Notes: generated by a model not told the origin, from the sequence alone. DNA of 64,000 bases from Propionispora hippei DSM 15287 (GCF_900141835.1 NZ_FQZD01000015.1:34035-98034); one strand, 5' to 3'; counted from the stretch's first letter, positions 34,227 to 42,658 are shown. Program-made: numbers and translations.

Positions 34227-35495
34227 ATGAAAGGCATCCAAATAGAACGGGTTCAGGCGATGATTGAACAATTGGCCGACTATGGCCGCAACGCTGACGG
34301 CAGTATTACCCGTCCTTCCTATGGGCCCGCTTATATGGCTGCCCAAGACTGGCTGGCTGAGGTCATGGGGCAGGCGGGAATGGAGGTAACCAGGGATGCG
34401 GTGGGGAATCTGACCGGAACCTACGCGGGACAGGAGCAAGCTCTGCCGGCCGTTATGACCGGCTCCCATTTGGATACTGTGCCGAACGGCGGCAGGCTGG
34501 ACGGGGCGCTGGGGATTGTGGCAGCTATCGAGTGTGTACGTTCCTGGCAGGAGGCCGGCTGGCGCCCGTTGCGGCCGGTCAAGGTCCTGGCGACGATCGA
34601 GGAGGAAGGCAGCGTTTTCGGACTGGGCTGTTTTGGGGCAAGAGCGATGGCCGGGGAATTTGCCGGCAGCAGCCCCGACGATTTGCAGGATAAACACGGT
34701 CGCCGGCTTAGCGAATTTTTAAGCGACCAGGGCCTGCCGCCAAGTGCTCTGGTTGATGCCGTAATCGACAGCAGCCGGTATCATAGCTTTCTGGAGCTTC
34801 ATATTGAGCAAGGCGAAGAACTTGATCTAAAGCAAAAGCCTTTTGCGTTAGTCACCGATATTGTCGGGATTGACCGGCACTGGATTACCTTGTCCGGCCA
34901 GGCCAATCATGCCGGGACTACCCGTATGGACCGGCGCCGGGACGCGCTGGTGGCTGCCGCCTGTTTGATTCAGCAGGTATATGAAGCGGCAATCGCTTCG
35001 AATGGCGGTTATGTGGCCACCATCGGTACGCTGACGGTGAGTCCCGGGGCCACCAACGTTATTCCGGGGGTAGTTAAGCTTAGAGTGGAAACCCGCGCGG
35101 CGGATAATGGCCGGCTGGAAGCGGCCCATACTCATTTGGCGGCACTGCTGGAAGCGGTAGGAAGACGCTACGGGGTCAAGGGAGTGATCAGCAAGCGCCA
35201 TACCACACCGGCGATGCAGCTGCCGGAGGGTGTATTACAGGAGCTGCGGCTGGCTGTGGCGGCTGCCGGTTTTCCTCCGGCCGAGGAAATGCCAAGCTGG
35301 GCGGGACACGATGCGAAAATTTTGGCAGAGCACATTCCCAGCGGTATGATTTTTGTCCCCAGTATCAAGGGGATCAGCCATGCCCGGGAGGAAGAGACCT
35401 ATTGGGAAGCGGCGGCTCAGGGAATTGAGGTATTGAACCAGGCGCTCAAACGATTGGCTTGCCAACGGGAGACGCTGGGGACAGGAGGCAAGTGA
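34227..35495 (+). CDS. N-carbamoyl-L-amino-acid hydrolase / allantoate amidohydrolase family (M20)
   Basis: This 422-residue zinc enzyme has TGSHLDTVPNGGRLDGALG (first metal ligands), EEEGSVFG (bridging acid), ELHIEQG and the dimerisation-domain NHAGTTRMDRRRDAL, then PSWAGHDAKIL. Family members cleave N-carbamoyl-amino acids or allantoate to release CO2 and ammonia. In this operon N-carbamoyl-glutamate from the preceding hydantoinase-like enzyme is the natural substrate, giving glutamate. AAAGGAGG lies before the ATG. Confidence 0.87.
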   Translation: MKGIQIERVQAMIEQLADYGRNADGSITRPSYGPAYMAAQDWLAEVMGQAGMEVTRDAVGNLTGTYAGQEQALPAVMTGSHLDTVPNGGRLDGALGIVAAIECVRSWQEAGWRPLRPVKVLATIEEEGSVFGLGCFGARAMAGEFAGSSPDDLQDKHGRRLSEFLSDQGLPPSALVDAVIDSSRYHSFLELHIEQGEELDLKQKPFALVTDIVGIDRHWITLSGQANHAGTTRMDRRRDALVAAACLIQQVYEAAIASNGGYVATIGTLTVSPGATNVIPGVVKLRVETRAADNGRLEAAHTHLAALLEAVGRRYGVKGVISKRHTTPAMQLPEGVLQELRLAVAAAGFPPAEEMPSWAGHDAKILAEHIPSGMIFVPSIKGISHAREEETYWEAAAQGIEVLNQALKRLACQRETLGTGGK

Positions 35496-35499
35496 GACG

Positions 35500-37035
35500 A
35501 TGAAAACGTTGGTTCGTGGTAAATATGTGATCACCGATGCGGCGGCCCGGGAAACCGGCATCATCGAAGACGGAGCCGTGCTGGTGGAAGGGAAATACGT
35601 ACGGGCGACAGGCCGGTTTGCAGAGCTGCGGCAACTGCATCCGGAGGCTGCTGTGGTGGGCGATGGGCAGCAGTTGGTGCTGCCGGGGCTGATCGATGCC
35701 CATAGTCATGGCCGAGGGCTAAGTCCCCTGCAAAAGGGCGTGCCTAACGACTTTCTGGAAAATAACCTGTTTGACTGGGCCTTTATGCCTGTGCTCGACC
35801 CGGAATTGATTACCGCTTTGTGTGCTGTGCGGCATATCCGCAACGGATCTACCCTGATTCATAATAATGCCTTTGATACTACGGGATCTGGCGCGGCTGA
35901 CCAGGCGGCAACGACGATCAAAGCATATCTGGCTACCGGTATCCGTCTGGCCTATTCTCCCGGTGTCAGAAATATAGACCGGCTTGTTTTGGATACGGAC
36001 GGTTTTTTAGCGACACTGCCGGCGGAGCTGCGGGCTGTGGCAGAACCTTTGGCCCGGACGGACAGTAAACTAATAGAGGAAGAATATTTTGCCCTGTTTA
36101 CCGAGCTATACCGTACCTATCAGTCGGAGGATACCCGTATTTTTCTAAGCCCCAGCTGGGCTCAGGCCTGTACGGCGGAGTTTTTGATTCGGGCGAAAGC
36201 AGAGGCAGACCGGCTGGGGAAAATTCCGATTCACATGCATTGCCTGCAAACCCCGGTTCAAAAGGCTTTTTCCCTGCGAAAATACGGTAAAACAGCAATT
36301 GCATATCTGGCGGACCTGGGACTGCTGGATGAAAACACCGTACTGGCTCACTCCATCTGGGTTACCCAAGAGGATATCCGGCTCATGGCTGAGCACAATG
36401 TGGCTGTTACCTCCCATCCCAGTTGCAATCTGGGAATGAGAAACGGGATCACGCCGGTGTATGAACTGCTGCGGCAGGGCATCCGGGTAGCTGTCGGCAT
36501 GGATGATAAAACCATTAATGATGATGAAGATATCATCATGGAGCTGCGCATGATGCACAAGCTTCACCGGGTTCCCGGTTACCGCCTGGATACGCCGGCT
36601 CTGGATGCGTTTACCGTGCTGGAAATGGCGACAGGCCACGCCGCTTCGATGGTTGGTTTCGCCGGAAAGACCGGGGCTTTGCGGCCGGGGCTGCTGGCTG
36701 ATCTGATTGTCGTCGATCTTGACCGAATGCTCAATTCGCCGTGGATGTCGGACCAAACAGGCATTGCCGATATCTTCATTCACCGGGCGCTGGGAACGGA
36801 TGTGGCCAGTGTCATGATCGGCGGCCATCTGGTGATGGAAGACCGGAAGATCACGACGCTCGATGAAGAAGCCCTTTACCGGGAAGTGCGCAAAGCGGCG
36901 GACAAGGGGATTACGCCCGCCATGCGCCGTCAGGCGGAGACTTTGCAGCAACTGAAACCGTATTGTCAAAGCTGGTATAATGCCTGGCTGGAACCCGAGC
37001 AGCACGCCTTTTATCAGGTGAACAGCCGGCGTTAA
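35500..37035 (+). CDS. Amidohydrolase superfamily (TrzN/ATZ-like), candidate thiohydantoin desulfhydrase
   Basis: This 511-residue enzyme has metal ligands in DAHSHGRG, a His in IPIHMHCLQ, a His in VLAHSIWVTQED, the motif SHPSCNLGMRNG and Asp in VGMDDKTINDDED. That layout matches chlorohydrolase/deaminase-type amidohydrolases, which remove a group from a ring carbon by water attack. In ergothioneine degradation the thioxo sulfur of 3-(5-oxo-2-thioxoimidazolidin-4-yl)propionate must be replaced by oxygen, and this gene is the only unassigned hydrolase available. That role is inferred from the operon. Confidence 0.75.
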   Translation: MKTLVRGKYVITDAAARETGIIEDGAVLVEGKYVRATGRFAELRQLHPEAAVVGDGQQLVLPGLIDAHSHGRGLSPLQKGVPNDFLENNLFDWAFMPVLDPELITALCAVRHIRNGSTLIHNNAFDTTGSGAADQAATTIKAYLATGIRLAYSPGVRNIDRLVLDTDGFLATLPAELRAVAEPLARTDSKLIEEEYFALFTELYRTYQSEDTRIFLSPSWAQACTAEFLIRAKAEADRLGKIPIHMHCLQTPVQKAFSLRKYGKTAIAYLADLGLLDENTVLAHSIWVTQEDIRLMAEHNVAVTSHPSCNLGMRNGITPVYELLRQGIRVAVGMDDKTINDDEDIIMELRMMHKLHRVPGYRLDTPALDAFTVLEMATGHAASMVGFAGKTGALRPGLLADLIVVDLDRMLNSPWMSDQTGIADIFIHRALGTDVASVMIGGHLVMEDRKITTLDEEALYREVRKAADKGITPAMRRQAETLQQLKPYCQSWYNAWLEPEQHAFYQVNSRR

Positions 37036-37086
37036 ATCAGGGGATAGACATTGGTTCATGTATTTGTTATGAGGGAAGGGAAGAGT

Positions 37087-38727
37087 ATGAGCTGTCGGGC
37101 AACTAATGAAACTAATAAAATCGTACTGGACGGAAATTCGCTATCCTTTGCACAGGTGGTTGAATTTCTGGAGGACCCGTCCATACAGGTGCAGCTAGGG
37201 GATGCCGCGCGACAGCAGGTGGATGCGTCAAGAAAACAACTGGAAGCCTGGCTGAAGAGCGAGAACCGGGTGGTCTACGGGCTGAACACCGGTTTGGGAA
37301 AACTGAAGGATTGCGTGGTCAGTGAAAAGGATCAGGCCGAATTTCAAAAGAATATCTTATATTCTCATGCAGTGGGGCTTGGCGCACCGTTTGACAGTCA
37401 AATTGCCCGTCTGGCCATGCTGTTTAGGGCCAATGTCCTATCTCGCGGCCATTCCGGGGTAAGACCGGAATTGATTGACCGCCTTCTGCTGCTGCTCAAT
37501 GCCGGTATCATCCCGCAAATGCCGCAGATCGGCTCACTGGGCGTCGGCGATTTGCAGCCTATGGCACATCTGGGACTGTGCCTGGCCGGCTATCCGGAAG
37601 GGCGTGTAGTGTATCAGGGACAGGTGGAAACCGCCGATACGGCTCTAGCTAAGGCCGGGATCAGTCCGGTGGAGTTTTCGCTGGCGGCCCGGGAGGCGCT
37701 GGCCCTGATGAGTGGCAGTACGGTTATGCTGGCAGCGGCTGTACATTGCTACTATGTGGCGTCCAAGCGGATCGTGGCGGCTGAGGCGGCCTTGGCCCTC
37801 AGCCTGGAGGCCATACGCGGCGAACGGCAGGCTTTTGATTTTCGTATTCATGCCGCCAGAGGGATTGCGGAGCAGGTGGAAACAGCAAAAAATATTTGTG
37901 CCTTGACGGCGGGCAGCTCCTGGATGTCTGAGGCAGGCCGGCAAAGGCTGGGCGAAAACCAGCCCCGGGTGCAGGATGCCGTCAGCTTTCGGTCCAGTGC
38001 GCAGGTACATGGCGCTGTACGGGATGTCCTGCAATATATTGAAACCATTTTAGAACGGGAACTGAACGCCTCCACCGATAACCCTTTGCTATTCGAATCG
38101 GACCAGGGCTATGAAAGCATGAGCGGCGGCAATTTCCACGGGGCGCTGCTGGCGTACGCCATGGATTTTCTGGCCATTGTATTTACCGATTTGGCCGTAT
38201 TGTCTGAACGGCGTTCAGCCCGCCTGCTTGACCCGGTCATGAGTTATGGTTTGCCGTCCAATCTGGCCGGCGGCCAGGTTGGGCTTAATACAGGCTTTGC
38301 CCTGGTGCAGGCCGATGCGGCGGCTTTAATCGGTGAGATGCGAATCCTGGCGGCGCCGGCCAGCATTGGGTCGGTCCCCAGTAAGAGCAATCAGGAAGAT
38401 CACAACAGTATGGGCATGGGCGCTGTACGCAAGGCCATGCTGGTTCTGGAGCATCTTAATAAGGTCCTGGCAGTGGAAATGCTGTGTGCGGCTCAGGCAA
38501 TTGAACTGATTGCCGGCAATATGCAGGGCCTTTCACTGGGAATAGGCACGCAGGCCATTTATGGCTGCCTGCGCCAGCATACTCAGGGTATGCAGAACGA
38601 CCGGTATATCCGGGAGGATTTATACCGGGTCATTGAATTGATTGACCAATCCGAATTTATTCGTATAATTAAGTTATATGAAGCGCAAGGGTGTACGATA
38701 GCGGAAACGGCGGCCGGCATCGGATGA
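37087..38727 (+). CDS. Histidine ammonia-lyase homologue lacking MIO triad, probable ergothionase
   Basis: This 546-residue protein belongs to the aromatic amino-acid lyase family (YGLNTGLGKLKD, SNQEDHNSMGMGA, GLNTGFALVQADAAALIGEM). In normal HAL enzymes GSVGASGDLAPLAH supplies Ala-Ser-Gly for the MIO cofactor. Here the stretch reads GSLGVGDLQPMAH (residues ~149-161, bases 37531-37569), so the Ser is gone and MIO cannot form. Ergothionase of Treponema denticola is a known MIO-free family member that splits ergothioneine to thiourocanate and trimethylamine. The betaine-type transporter and the hydrolases support that role. The start is ATG 37087 behind GGGAAGGGAAGAG. Confidence 0.82.
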   Translation: MSCRATNETNKIVLDGNSLSFAQVVEFLEDPSIQVQLGDAARQQVDASRKQLEAWLKSENRVVYGLNTGLGKLKDCVVSEKDQAEFQKNILYSHAVGLGAPFDSQIARLAMLFRANVLSRGHSGVRPELIDRLLLLLNAGIIPQMPQIGSLGVGDLQPMAHLGLCLAGYPEGRVVYQGQVETADTALAKAGISPVEFSLAAREALALMSGSTVMLAAAVHCYYVASKRIVAAEAALALSLEAIRGERQAFDFRIHAARGIAEQVETAKNICALTAGSSWMSEAGRQRLGENQPRVQDAVSFRSSAQVHGAVRDVLQYIETILERELNASTDNPLLFESDQGYESMSGGNFHGALLAYAMDFLAIVFTDLAVLSERRSARLLDPVMSYGLPSNLAGGQVGLNTGFALVQADAAALIGEMRILAAPASIGSVPSKSNQEDHNSMGMGAVRKAMLVLEHLNKVLAVEMLCAAQAIELIAGNMQGLSLGIGTQAIYGCLRQHTQGMQNDRYIREDLYRVIELIDQSEFIRIIKLYEAQGCTIAETAAGIG

Positions 38728-38786
38728 GCGTAACGCTCCTGCCGGAGTTTGCCGAAGATAACAGTCTTTAGATGGGAAGATTCATC

Positions 38787-39527
38787 ATGGGAGAAGCACA
38801 AACATTAGCCAAAGCACTGGATATTTTATTTGCCATCGCGGCTACGGGGACACAACTGTCGGTAAGCGAGATTGCCAGCCAGGTGAACATTCCCGAGAGC
38901 ACGGCCTACCGGCTGCTGCGAACGCTGGAACAGAACGGGATCGTAGAGCGCAAAATAAAAGGGAAAATCAGCCTTGGTTTTCGCATTTTGGATTTGGCGC
39001 GCTGCCTGTATCAGGAGATGGACCGGGAACTGTTCATTATTGCCCGCCCGATTATGGAAGGTCTGACTGAAGAGTGTGGCGAGACTTCGGTCTTAATGGT
39101 GCGCAGCGGCATCCATGCTGTTTGTATTCAGTCGGTGGAAAGCCAGCGGGCCATTCGCTTTTCTCTGCCGAACGGCCGGATTCTACCCTTGCATGTCAGT
39201 GCTTCCGGTAAAGTCATTTTGGCGTTTGAGGATAAAACAGTGATTGAACAGGTGCTTGCACATATCGGTGACCCCGGGCCTGTTGCCCGCGATTTGGCGA
39301 CCATAAGGCAGGAAGGGTGCAGTATAACCGTTGCGGAAATTGATCAGGATGTGATGGGCATCGGCGTTCCCGTCTATGACGCCTATGGGCGGATTATGGC
39401 CAGCCTGACCATTGCCGGGCCGGTGGAACGCATGCAAAAGCAAGACCTGGCGGCGCTGGCGCAGACCGTCCGGCAGGCAGCCGGACAAATTTCGGGACGT
39501 CTCCAGCACAAGGAGCCGAGGCAGTAA
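38787..39527 (+). CDS. IclR family transcriptional regulator
   Basis: This protein has the IclR winged helix (LAKALDILFAIAATG, LSVSEIASQVNIPESTAYRLLRTLEQNGIV) and the ligand-binding domain (LTEECGETSVLMVRSG, LHVSASGKVILAF, GIGVPVYDAYGRIMASLTIAGP). I start it at ATG 38787, with GGGAAG upstream, giving 246 residues; ATG 38772 is an alternative. It follows the lyase gene after 60 bases and likely controls this operon in response to ergothioneine, thiourocanate or a later intermediate. Confidence 0.9.
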   Translation: MGEAQTLAKALDILFAIAATGTQLSVSEIASQVNIPESTAYRLLRTLEQNGIVERKIKGKISLGFRILDLARCLYQEMDRELFIIARPIMEGLTEECGETSVLMVRSGIHAVCIQSVESQRAIRFSLPNGRILPLHVSASGKVILAFEDKTVIEQVLAHIGDPGPVARDLATIRQEGCSITVAEIDQDVMGIGVPVYDAYGRIMASLTIAGPVERMQKQDLAALAQTVRQAAGQISGRLQHKEPRQ

Positions 39528-39553
39528 ATGCAGATAAAGGAGAAGATTTGGCT

Positions 39554-40738
39554 ATGAAATATGATTTTGATACCGTAATTGACAGGACCAATAATTTTGC
39601 CGCTAAATATGATGAAATAGGCTTAAAATTCGGCCGGGAGGATTTGGTCCCCCTGTGGGTGGCCGATATGGACTTTCGCACGGCCGAACCGATTATAGAA
39701 GCCATCCGGCAGCGGGCTGAGCAGGGCATCTTTGGCTATACGTCGCGTCCTAAATCTTACTTTGCGGCAGCCAGCGAGTGGCTTAGCCGGCGCCATGGCT
39801 GGGCGGCCGATCCAAGTCTGATGCTACATAGCCCCGGTGTGGTTCCTTCGTTAAGTATGATGATTCAACATTTTACCGAACCGGGAGATAAGATCATTAT
39901 TCAGTCGCCGGTATACTATCCGTTCTTTGACGTGGTGCGCAGCCATGGCCGGCAGCTATTGGAGAATCCCTTGAAAAATGTGAATGGCCGGTATGAGATG
40001 GATTATGATCACTTGGCAGAGCTTGCCGCTCAGGGTGCGAAATATCTGCTTTTGTGCAGTCCCCACAATCCGGTGGGGCGTGTCTGGCACAAGGACGAGC
40101 TGGTCCGGCTGGGCCAGATCTGCCTGCGCCACGGCGTTACCGTTATTGCCGATGAAATCCACTCTGATCTGGTCTATTCCGCACATAAACATATCCCCTT
40201 TGCCAGCATCTCGGAGGAATTCGGGCAGAATACCATTACCTGCATTGCGCCGAGTAAAACTTTCAATCTGGCCGGCCTGCAGGCTTCCATTGTCATTTTC
40301 CCCAACCGCGAATACAAAGCCCGGTTTGATGCGATTTTAGGAAACCTGGACATCCGCCGCAACAATTGCTTCAGCCTGGTGGCGGTGGAAGCGGCCTACC
40401 GTCAGGGCGAGGAGTGGCTGGAGCAGGTCAATGCCTATATTAAGGATAACTTTGCCTATATCGGCGATTTCTGCCGGACCCATATTCCCGAAATCAAACC
40501 TAATGAACCGGAAGGAACGTACCTGGTCTGGCTGGATTGTCGCGAACTGGGTTTGAACCGTACCGAACTGCACGACTTTATGCTGAACGAGGCCAAGCTG
40601 GCTTTGGACGACGGCTTCTGGTTCAGTGAGCAGGCCGACGGTTATATGCGCCTCAACGCCGCCTGCCCGCGCAGTATTTTGACCAAGGCGCTGACCCAGC
40701 TCAAACAGGCGGTTGCCGCACGCCGGGGCAAGGACTGA
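39554..40738 (+). CDS. patB: MalY/PatB family pyridoxal-phosphate C-S lyase
   Basis: This fold-type I PLP enzyme has MWVADMDF-like LWVADMDFRTAEPI, LCSPHNPVGRVW, VIADEIHSDLVY and the PLP lysine in APSKTFNLAGLQAS. It matches PatB/cystathionine beta-lyase type proteins of Bacillus, which release sulfide or thiols with pyruvate and ammonia from Cys S-conjugates. It may handle sulfur compounds linked to ergothioneine use or be a general C-S lyase; the substrate is not known. Start ATG 39554; TTG 39548 is closer to the AAAGGAG and is also possible. Confidence 0.87.
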   Translation: MKYDFDTVIDRTNNFAAKYDEIGLKFGREDLVPLWVADMDFRTAEPIIEAIRQRAEQGIFGYTSRPKSYFAAASEWLSRRHGWAADPSLMLHSPGVVPSLSMMIQHFTEPGDKIIIQSPVYYPFFDVVRSHGRQLLENPLKNVNGRYEMDYDHLAELAAQGAKYLLLCSPHNPVGRVWHKDELVRLGQICLRHGVTVIADEIHSDLVYSAHKHIPFASISEEFGQNTITCIAPSKTFNLAGLQASIVIFPNREYKARFDAILGNLDIRRNNCFSLVAVEAAYRQGEEWLEQVNAYIKDNFAYIGDFCRTHIPEIKPNEPEGTYLVWLDCRELGLNRTELHDFMLNEAKLALDDGFWFSEQADGYMRLNAACPRSILTKALTQLKQAVAARRGKD

Positions 40739-40841
40739 GTCCTTACCGGCCGGTGGCCAAGGGAATTTTGCTTTTTCCTCCCCTCATGGTGTGGTATAAT
40801 TACTTATGGATAGTAATTATTTGCAATTGGAGGTCAGAGCC

Positions 40842-41006
40842 ATGAGTCAGGAACTATGGAAAGAAGTGGAGCAATTGCAAGAAAAATTGCATGATACTAT
40901 CAGCAAAAAAGGCGTAGGATCACCGGAAGCCATCCGGGTTATGCAAGCGTTTCGGGAAAAAATGGACGAATATAAACGATGTACGAAGAAACCGCTAGAG
41001 CCATAA
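40842..41006 (+). CDS. Spo0E-like small protein, degenerate
   Basis: This 54-residue coiled-coil protein is similar in layout to Spo0E family aspartyl-phosphate phosphatases (EVEQLQEKLHDTISKKGVGSPEAIRVM, then REKMDEYKR). The characteristic SQxLD signature is replaced by MQAFREKMD, so phosphatase activity on Spo0A~P is doubtful. The start is ATG 40842 with GGAGG upstream; an in-frame ATG at 40806 lies just behind a TATAAT box. Its presence points to a sporulating lineage. The stop codon lies in the loop of the terminator. Confidence 0.65.
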   Translation: MSQELWKEVEQLQEKLHDTISKKGVGSPEAIRVMQAFREKMDEYKRCTKKPLEP

Positions 41007-41017
41007 GGCTCTTTTTT
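40997..41017 (+). terminator. Terminator overlapping the Spo0E-like stop codon
   Basis: AGAGCC (40997-41002) pairs with GGCTCT (41007-41012) around ATAA, followed by TTTTTT. The TAA stop is within the loop. Confidence 0.7.
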
Positions 41018-41080
41018 CTTACCGTGCCAATACCTGCCGCAGCCGGGATTTAAAAAAAGAGAGAACAGGAGACTGCCAGT

Positions 41081-41812
41081 ATGAACCATATAATACGACT
41101 GCCGCAATTGGACTGCCTATTCCCCGGCCCGGCACCGGACCGGGAGGTCCTGCTGGCAGCCGGCGGCCGGGCGCCGCAGCCGGTCTGGCTGAAGGAGGCC
41201 GCTGCCGGCCGCGCCGTCTGGTGCGTCGACCACGGCATTGACTGCTGCCAACGCAGCCGGATTGTCCCTGAACGGGTGATTGGCGACGGCGACAGCGCCA
41301 GCGGGGCCGGTTGGGCCTGGGGACGGCAACTGGGTGTGCCGATGGAGGAATATCCGGCCGAAAAAAATCTTACCGACCTGCAGCTTGCCCTGCAAACCGC
41401 CGGCACGGTATACCGCCAGGCAGCTGTGGTGGTTACCGGCGTCTGGGGCGGACGGTTTGATCATGCCTTTAGCAATATCTATTCACTGACAGGCCGCGCC
41501 GCCTTAGGCCTTTCCCGCTGTTTGGCCGCCGATCAGACGGAAGTGCTCCTCCTGCTGCAAGGCGAAGACGCGGTCCGGCTTACCTGGCGCGCTGCGCCTG
41601 AGGTTATATCACTCCTGCCCTTGTCCGGCACCTGCAGCGGCGTGAGCATCCAGGGCGTCCACTGGCCGCTGGACAGGGTGGAACTGCTGAGCACCCTGCC
41701 TTATGCCGTCAGCAACCGCCCGGCCGCGGCCGAGGTCAGCGTGGCCCTGAACGGCGGCAGTCTGGGGGTCTACCTGTGCTGGCAGAGCGCTCATGTAGCG
41801 GCGGACAGTTGA
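41081..41812 (+). CDS. thiN: Thiamine diphosphokinase
   Basis: This 243-residue enzyme has family motifs VIGDGDSASG, YPAEKNLTDLQLAL and GVWGGRFDHAFSNIYSL, which bind thiamine and ATP/Mg. It converts thiamine to thiamine diphosphate. The first half is more divergent than usual TPKs, without the long N-terminal GG(E/D) segment, but the central motifs are clear. Its TGA overlaps the promoter of the downstream TPP-riboswitch-controlled thiamine transporter, so import and activation are adjacent but separately controlled. Confidence 0.82.
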   Translation: MNHIIRLPQLDCLFPGPAPDREVLLAAGGRAPQPVWLKEAAAGRAVWCVDHGIDCCQRSRIVPERVIGDGDSASGAGWAWGRQLGVPMEEYPAEKNLTDLQLALQTAGTVYRQAAVVVTGVWGGRFDHAFSNIYSLTGRAALGLSRCLAADQTEVLLLLQGEDAVRLTWRAAPEVISLLPLSGTCSGVSIQGVHWPLDRVELLSTLPYAVSNRPAAAEVSVALNGGSLGVYLCWQSAHVAADS

Positions 41813-41837
41813 CAAGACAGATGGTGCGCTATAGAAT
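41809..41837 (+). promoter_or_regulatory. Promoter of thiT overlapping the thiN stop codon
   Basis: TTGACA (41809-41814) and TAGAAT (41832-41837) are 17 bases apart; the thiN TGA is inside the -35 box. Confidence 0.75.
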
Positions 41838-41863
41838 AATAACCATAAAAAGAGCATAACACT

Positions 41864-41958
41864 GTGCTAGGGGTGCCAGGTGCGGAGCACTGGGCTGAGA
41901 AATGATCTAATCATTAACCCTTCACCTGATCTGGGTCATGCCAGCGTAGGGAAGCGAA
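41864..41958 (+). ncRNA. TPP riboswitch (THI element)
   Basis: The conserved parts are GCTAGGGGTGCC, GGGCTGAGAAATGATC, ACCCTTCACCTGATCTGGGTCATGCC and GCGTAGGGAAGC. Thiamine diphosphate binding should favour the terminator that follows and reduce expression of thiT. Confidence 0.96.
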
Positions 41959-41968
41959 ACGTTTTTTA

Positions 41969-41996
41969 ACCGCATTCCTCGGGAATGCGGTTTTTT
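41969..41996 (+). terminator. Riboswitch terminator before thiT
   Basis: ACCGCATTCC (41969-41978) pairs with GGAATGCGGT (41982-41991), followed by TTTTTT. Confidence 0.9.
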
Positions 41997-42031
41997 GCAT
42001 AGCTGATATGATTACATAGGAGATGAGAAAG

Positions 42032-42658
42032 ATGGAAGAGACAACCTGGTTAAACGCTATCTGGCTGCTTTCCGAAAACCCGGCCAGCCTATTCGCCCTG
42101 ATCGGAATGGTGGCGCTGCTGGCAGCGTTTGCCTATATAAAAAAAATCACTATCCATACCCGGCTGCTGGTTCATATCGGTCTGGCGCTGGCCCTGACGG
42201 TGGTGCTGCACACCTTCCGGCTGTATCATATGCCTCAGGGCGGCAGTGTCACGCTGGGAGCCATGCTGCCGCTCCTGCTGCTGTCCTTCCGCTACGGGCC
42301 GGTGGTGGGCTATCTGGCAGGTTTTGTCTACGGGCTGCTTAACCTGCTGCAGGACCCTTATATTTTGCATCCTGTCCAGGTGCTGTTCGATTACCCCCTG
42401 CCGTACATGGCCATGGGCTTGGCCGGCTTTTTTCGGGACCGGCCGTTCTTAGGCGCGACGGTTGCCGTAGTCGGCCGGTTTATCTGTCATTTTATATCGG
42501 GCGTTGTTTTTTTCGCCAGCTATGCGCCGGAGGGGGTATCTCCCTATTGGTATTCCCTGGTGTTTAACGGCAGCTACCTGCTGCCGGAGCTGATCATTTG
42601 CCTGGTTATTCTTAAAGTACTGCCGGTTGGCAGAGTGCTGCAGACCATCCAAAAATAA
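42032..42658 (+). CDS. thiT: Energy-coupled thiamine transporter S component ThiT
   Basis: This ~208-residue membrane protein has six hydrophobic segments and the ThiT-type stretches GGSVTLGAMLPLLLLSFRYGPVVGYLAGFVYGLLNLLQDPY, VQVLFDYPLPYMAMGL and FICHFISGVVFFASYAPEG, which form the thiamine site. ECF transporters share an ATPase-T module encoded elsewhere. The start is ATG 42032 nine bases after AGGAG; ATG 42023 sits inside that site. Control by the TPP riboswitch fits the function. Confidence 0.93.
   Translation: MEETTWLNAIWLLSENPASLFALIGMVALLAAFAYIKKITIHTRLLVHIGLALALTVVLHTFRLYHMPQGGSVTLGAMLPLLLLSFRYGPVVGYLAGFVYGLLNLLQDPYILHPVQVLFDYPLPYMAMGLAGFFRDRPFLGATVAVVGRFICHFISGVVFFASYAPEGVSPYWYSLVFNGSYLLPELIICLVILKVLPVGRVLQTIQK

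Noticed and set aside
30456..38727. Ordinary histidine utilisation (hut) operon
   Set aside because: The HAL homologue lacks the MIO triad, the urocanase has a changed Cys, and there is no imidazolonepropionase or formiminoglutamase, while a betaine transporter and hydantoin-type hydrolases are present.
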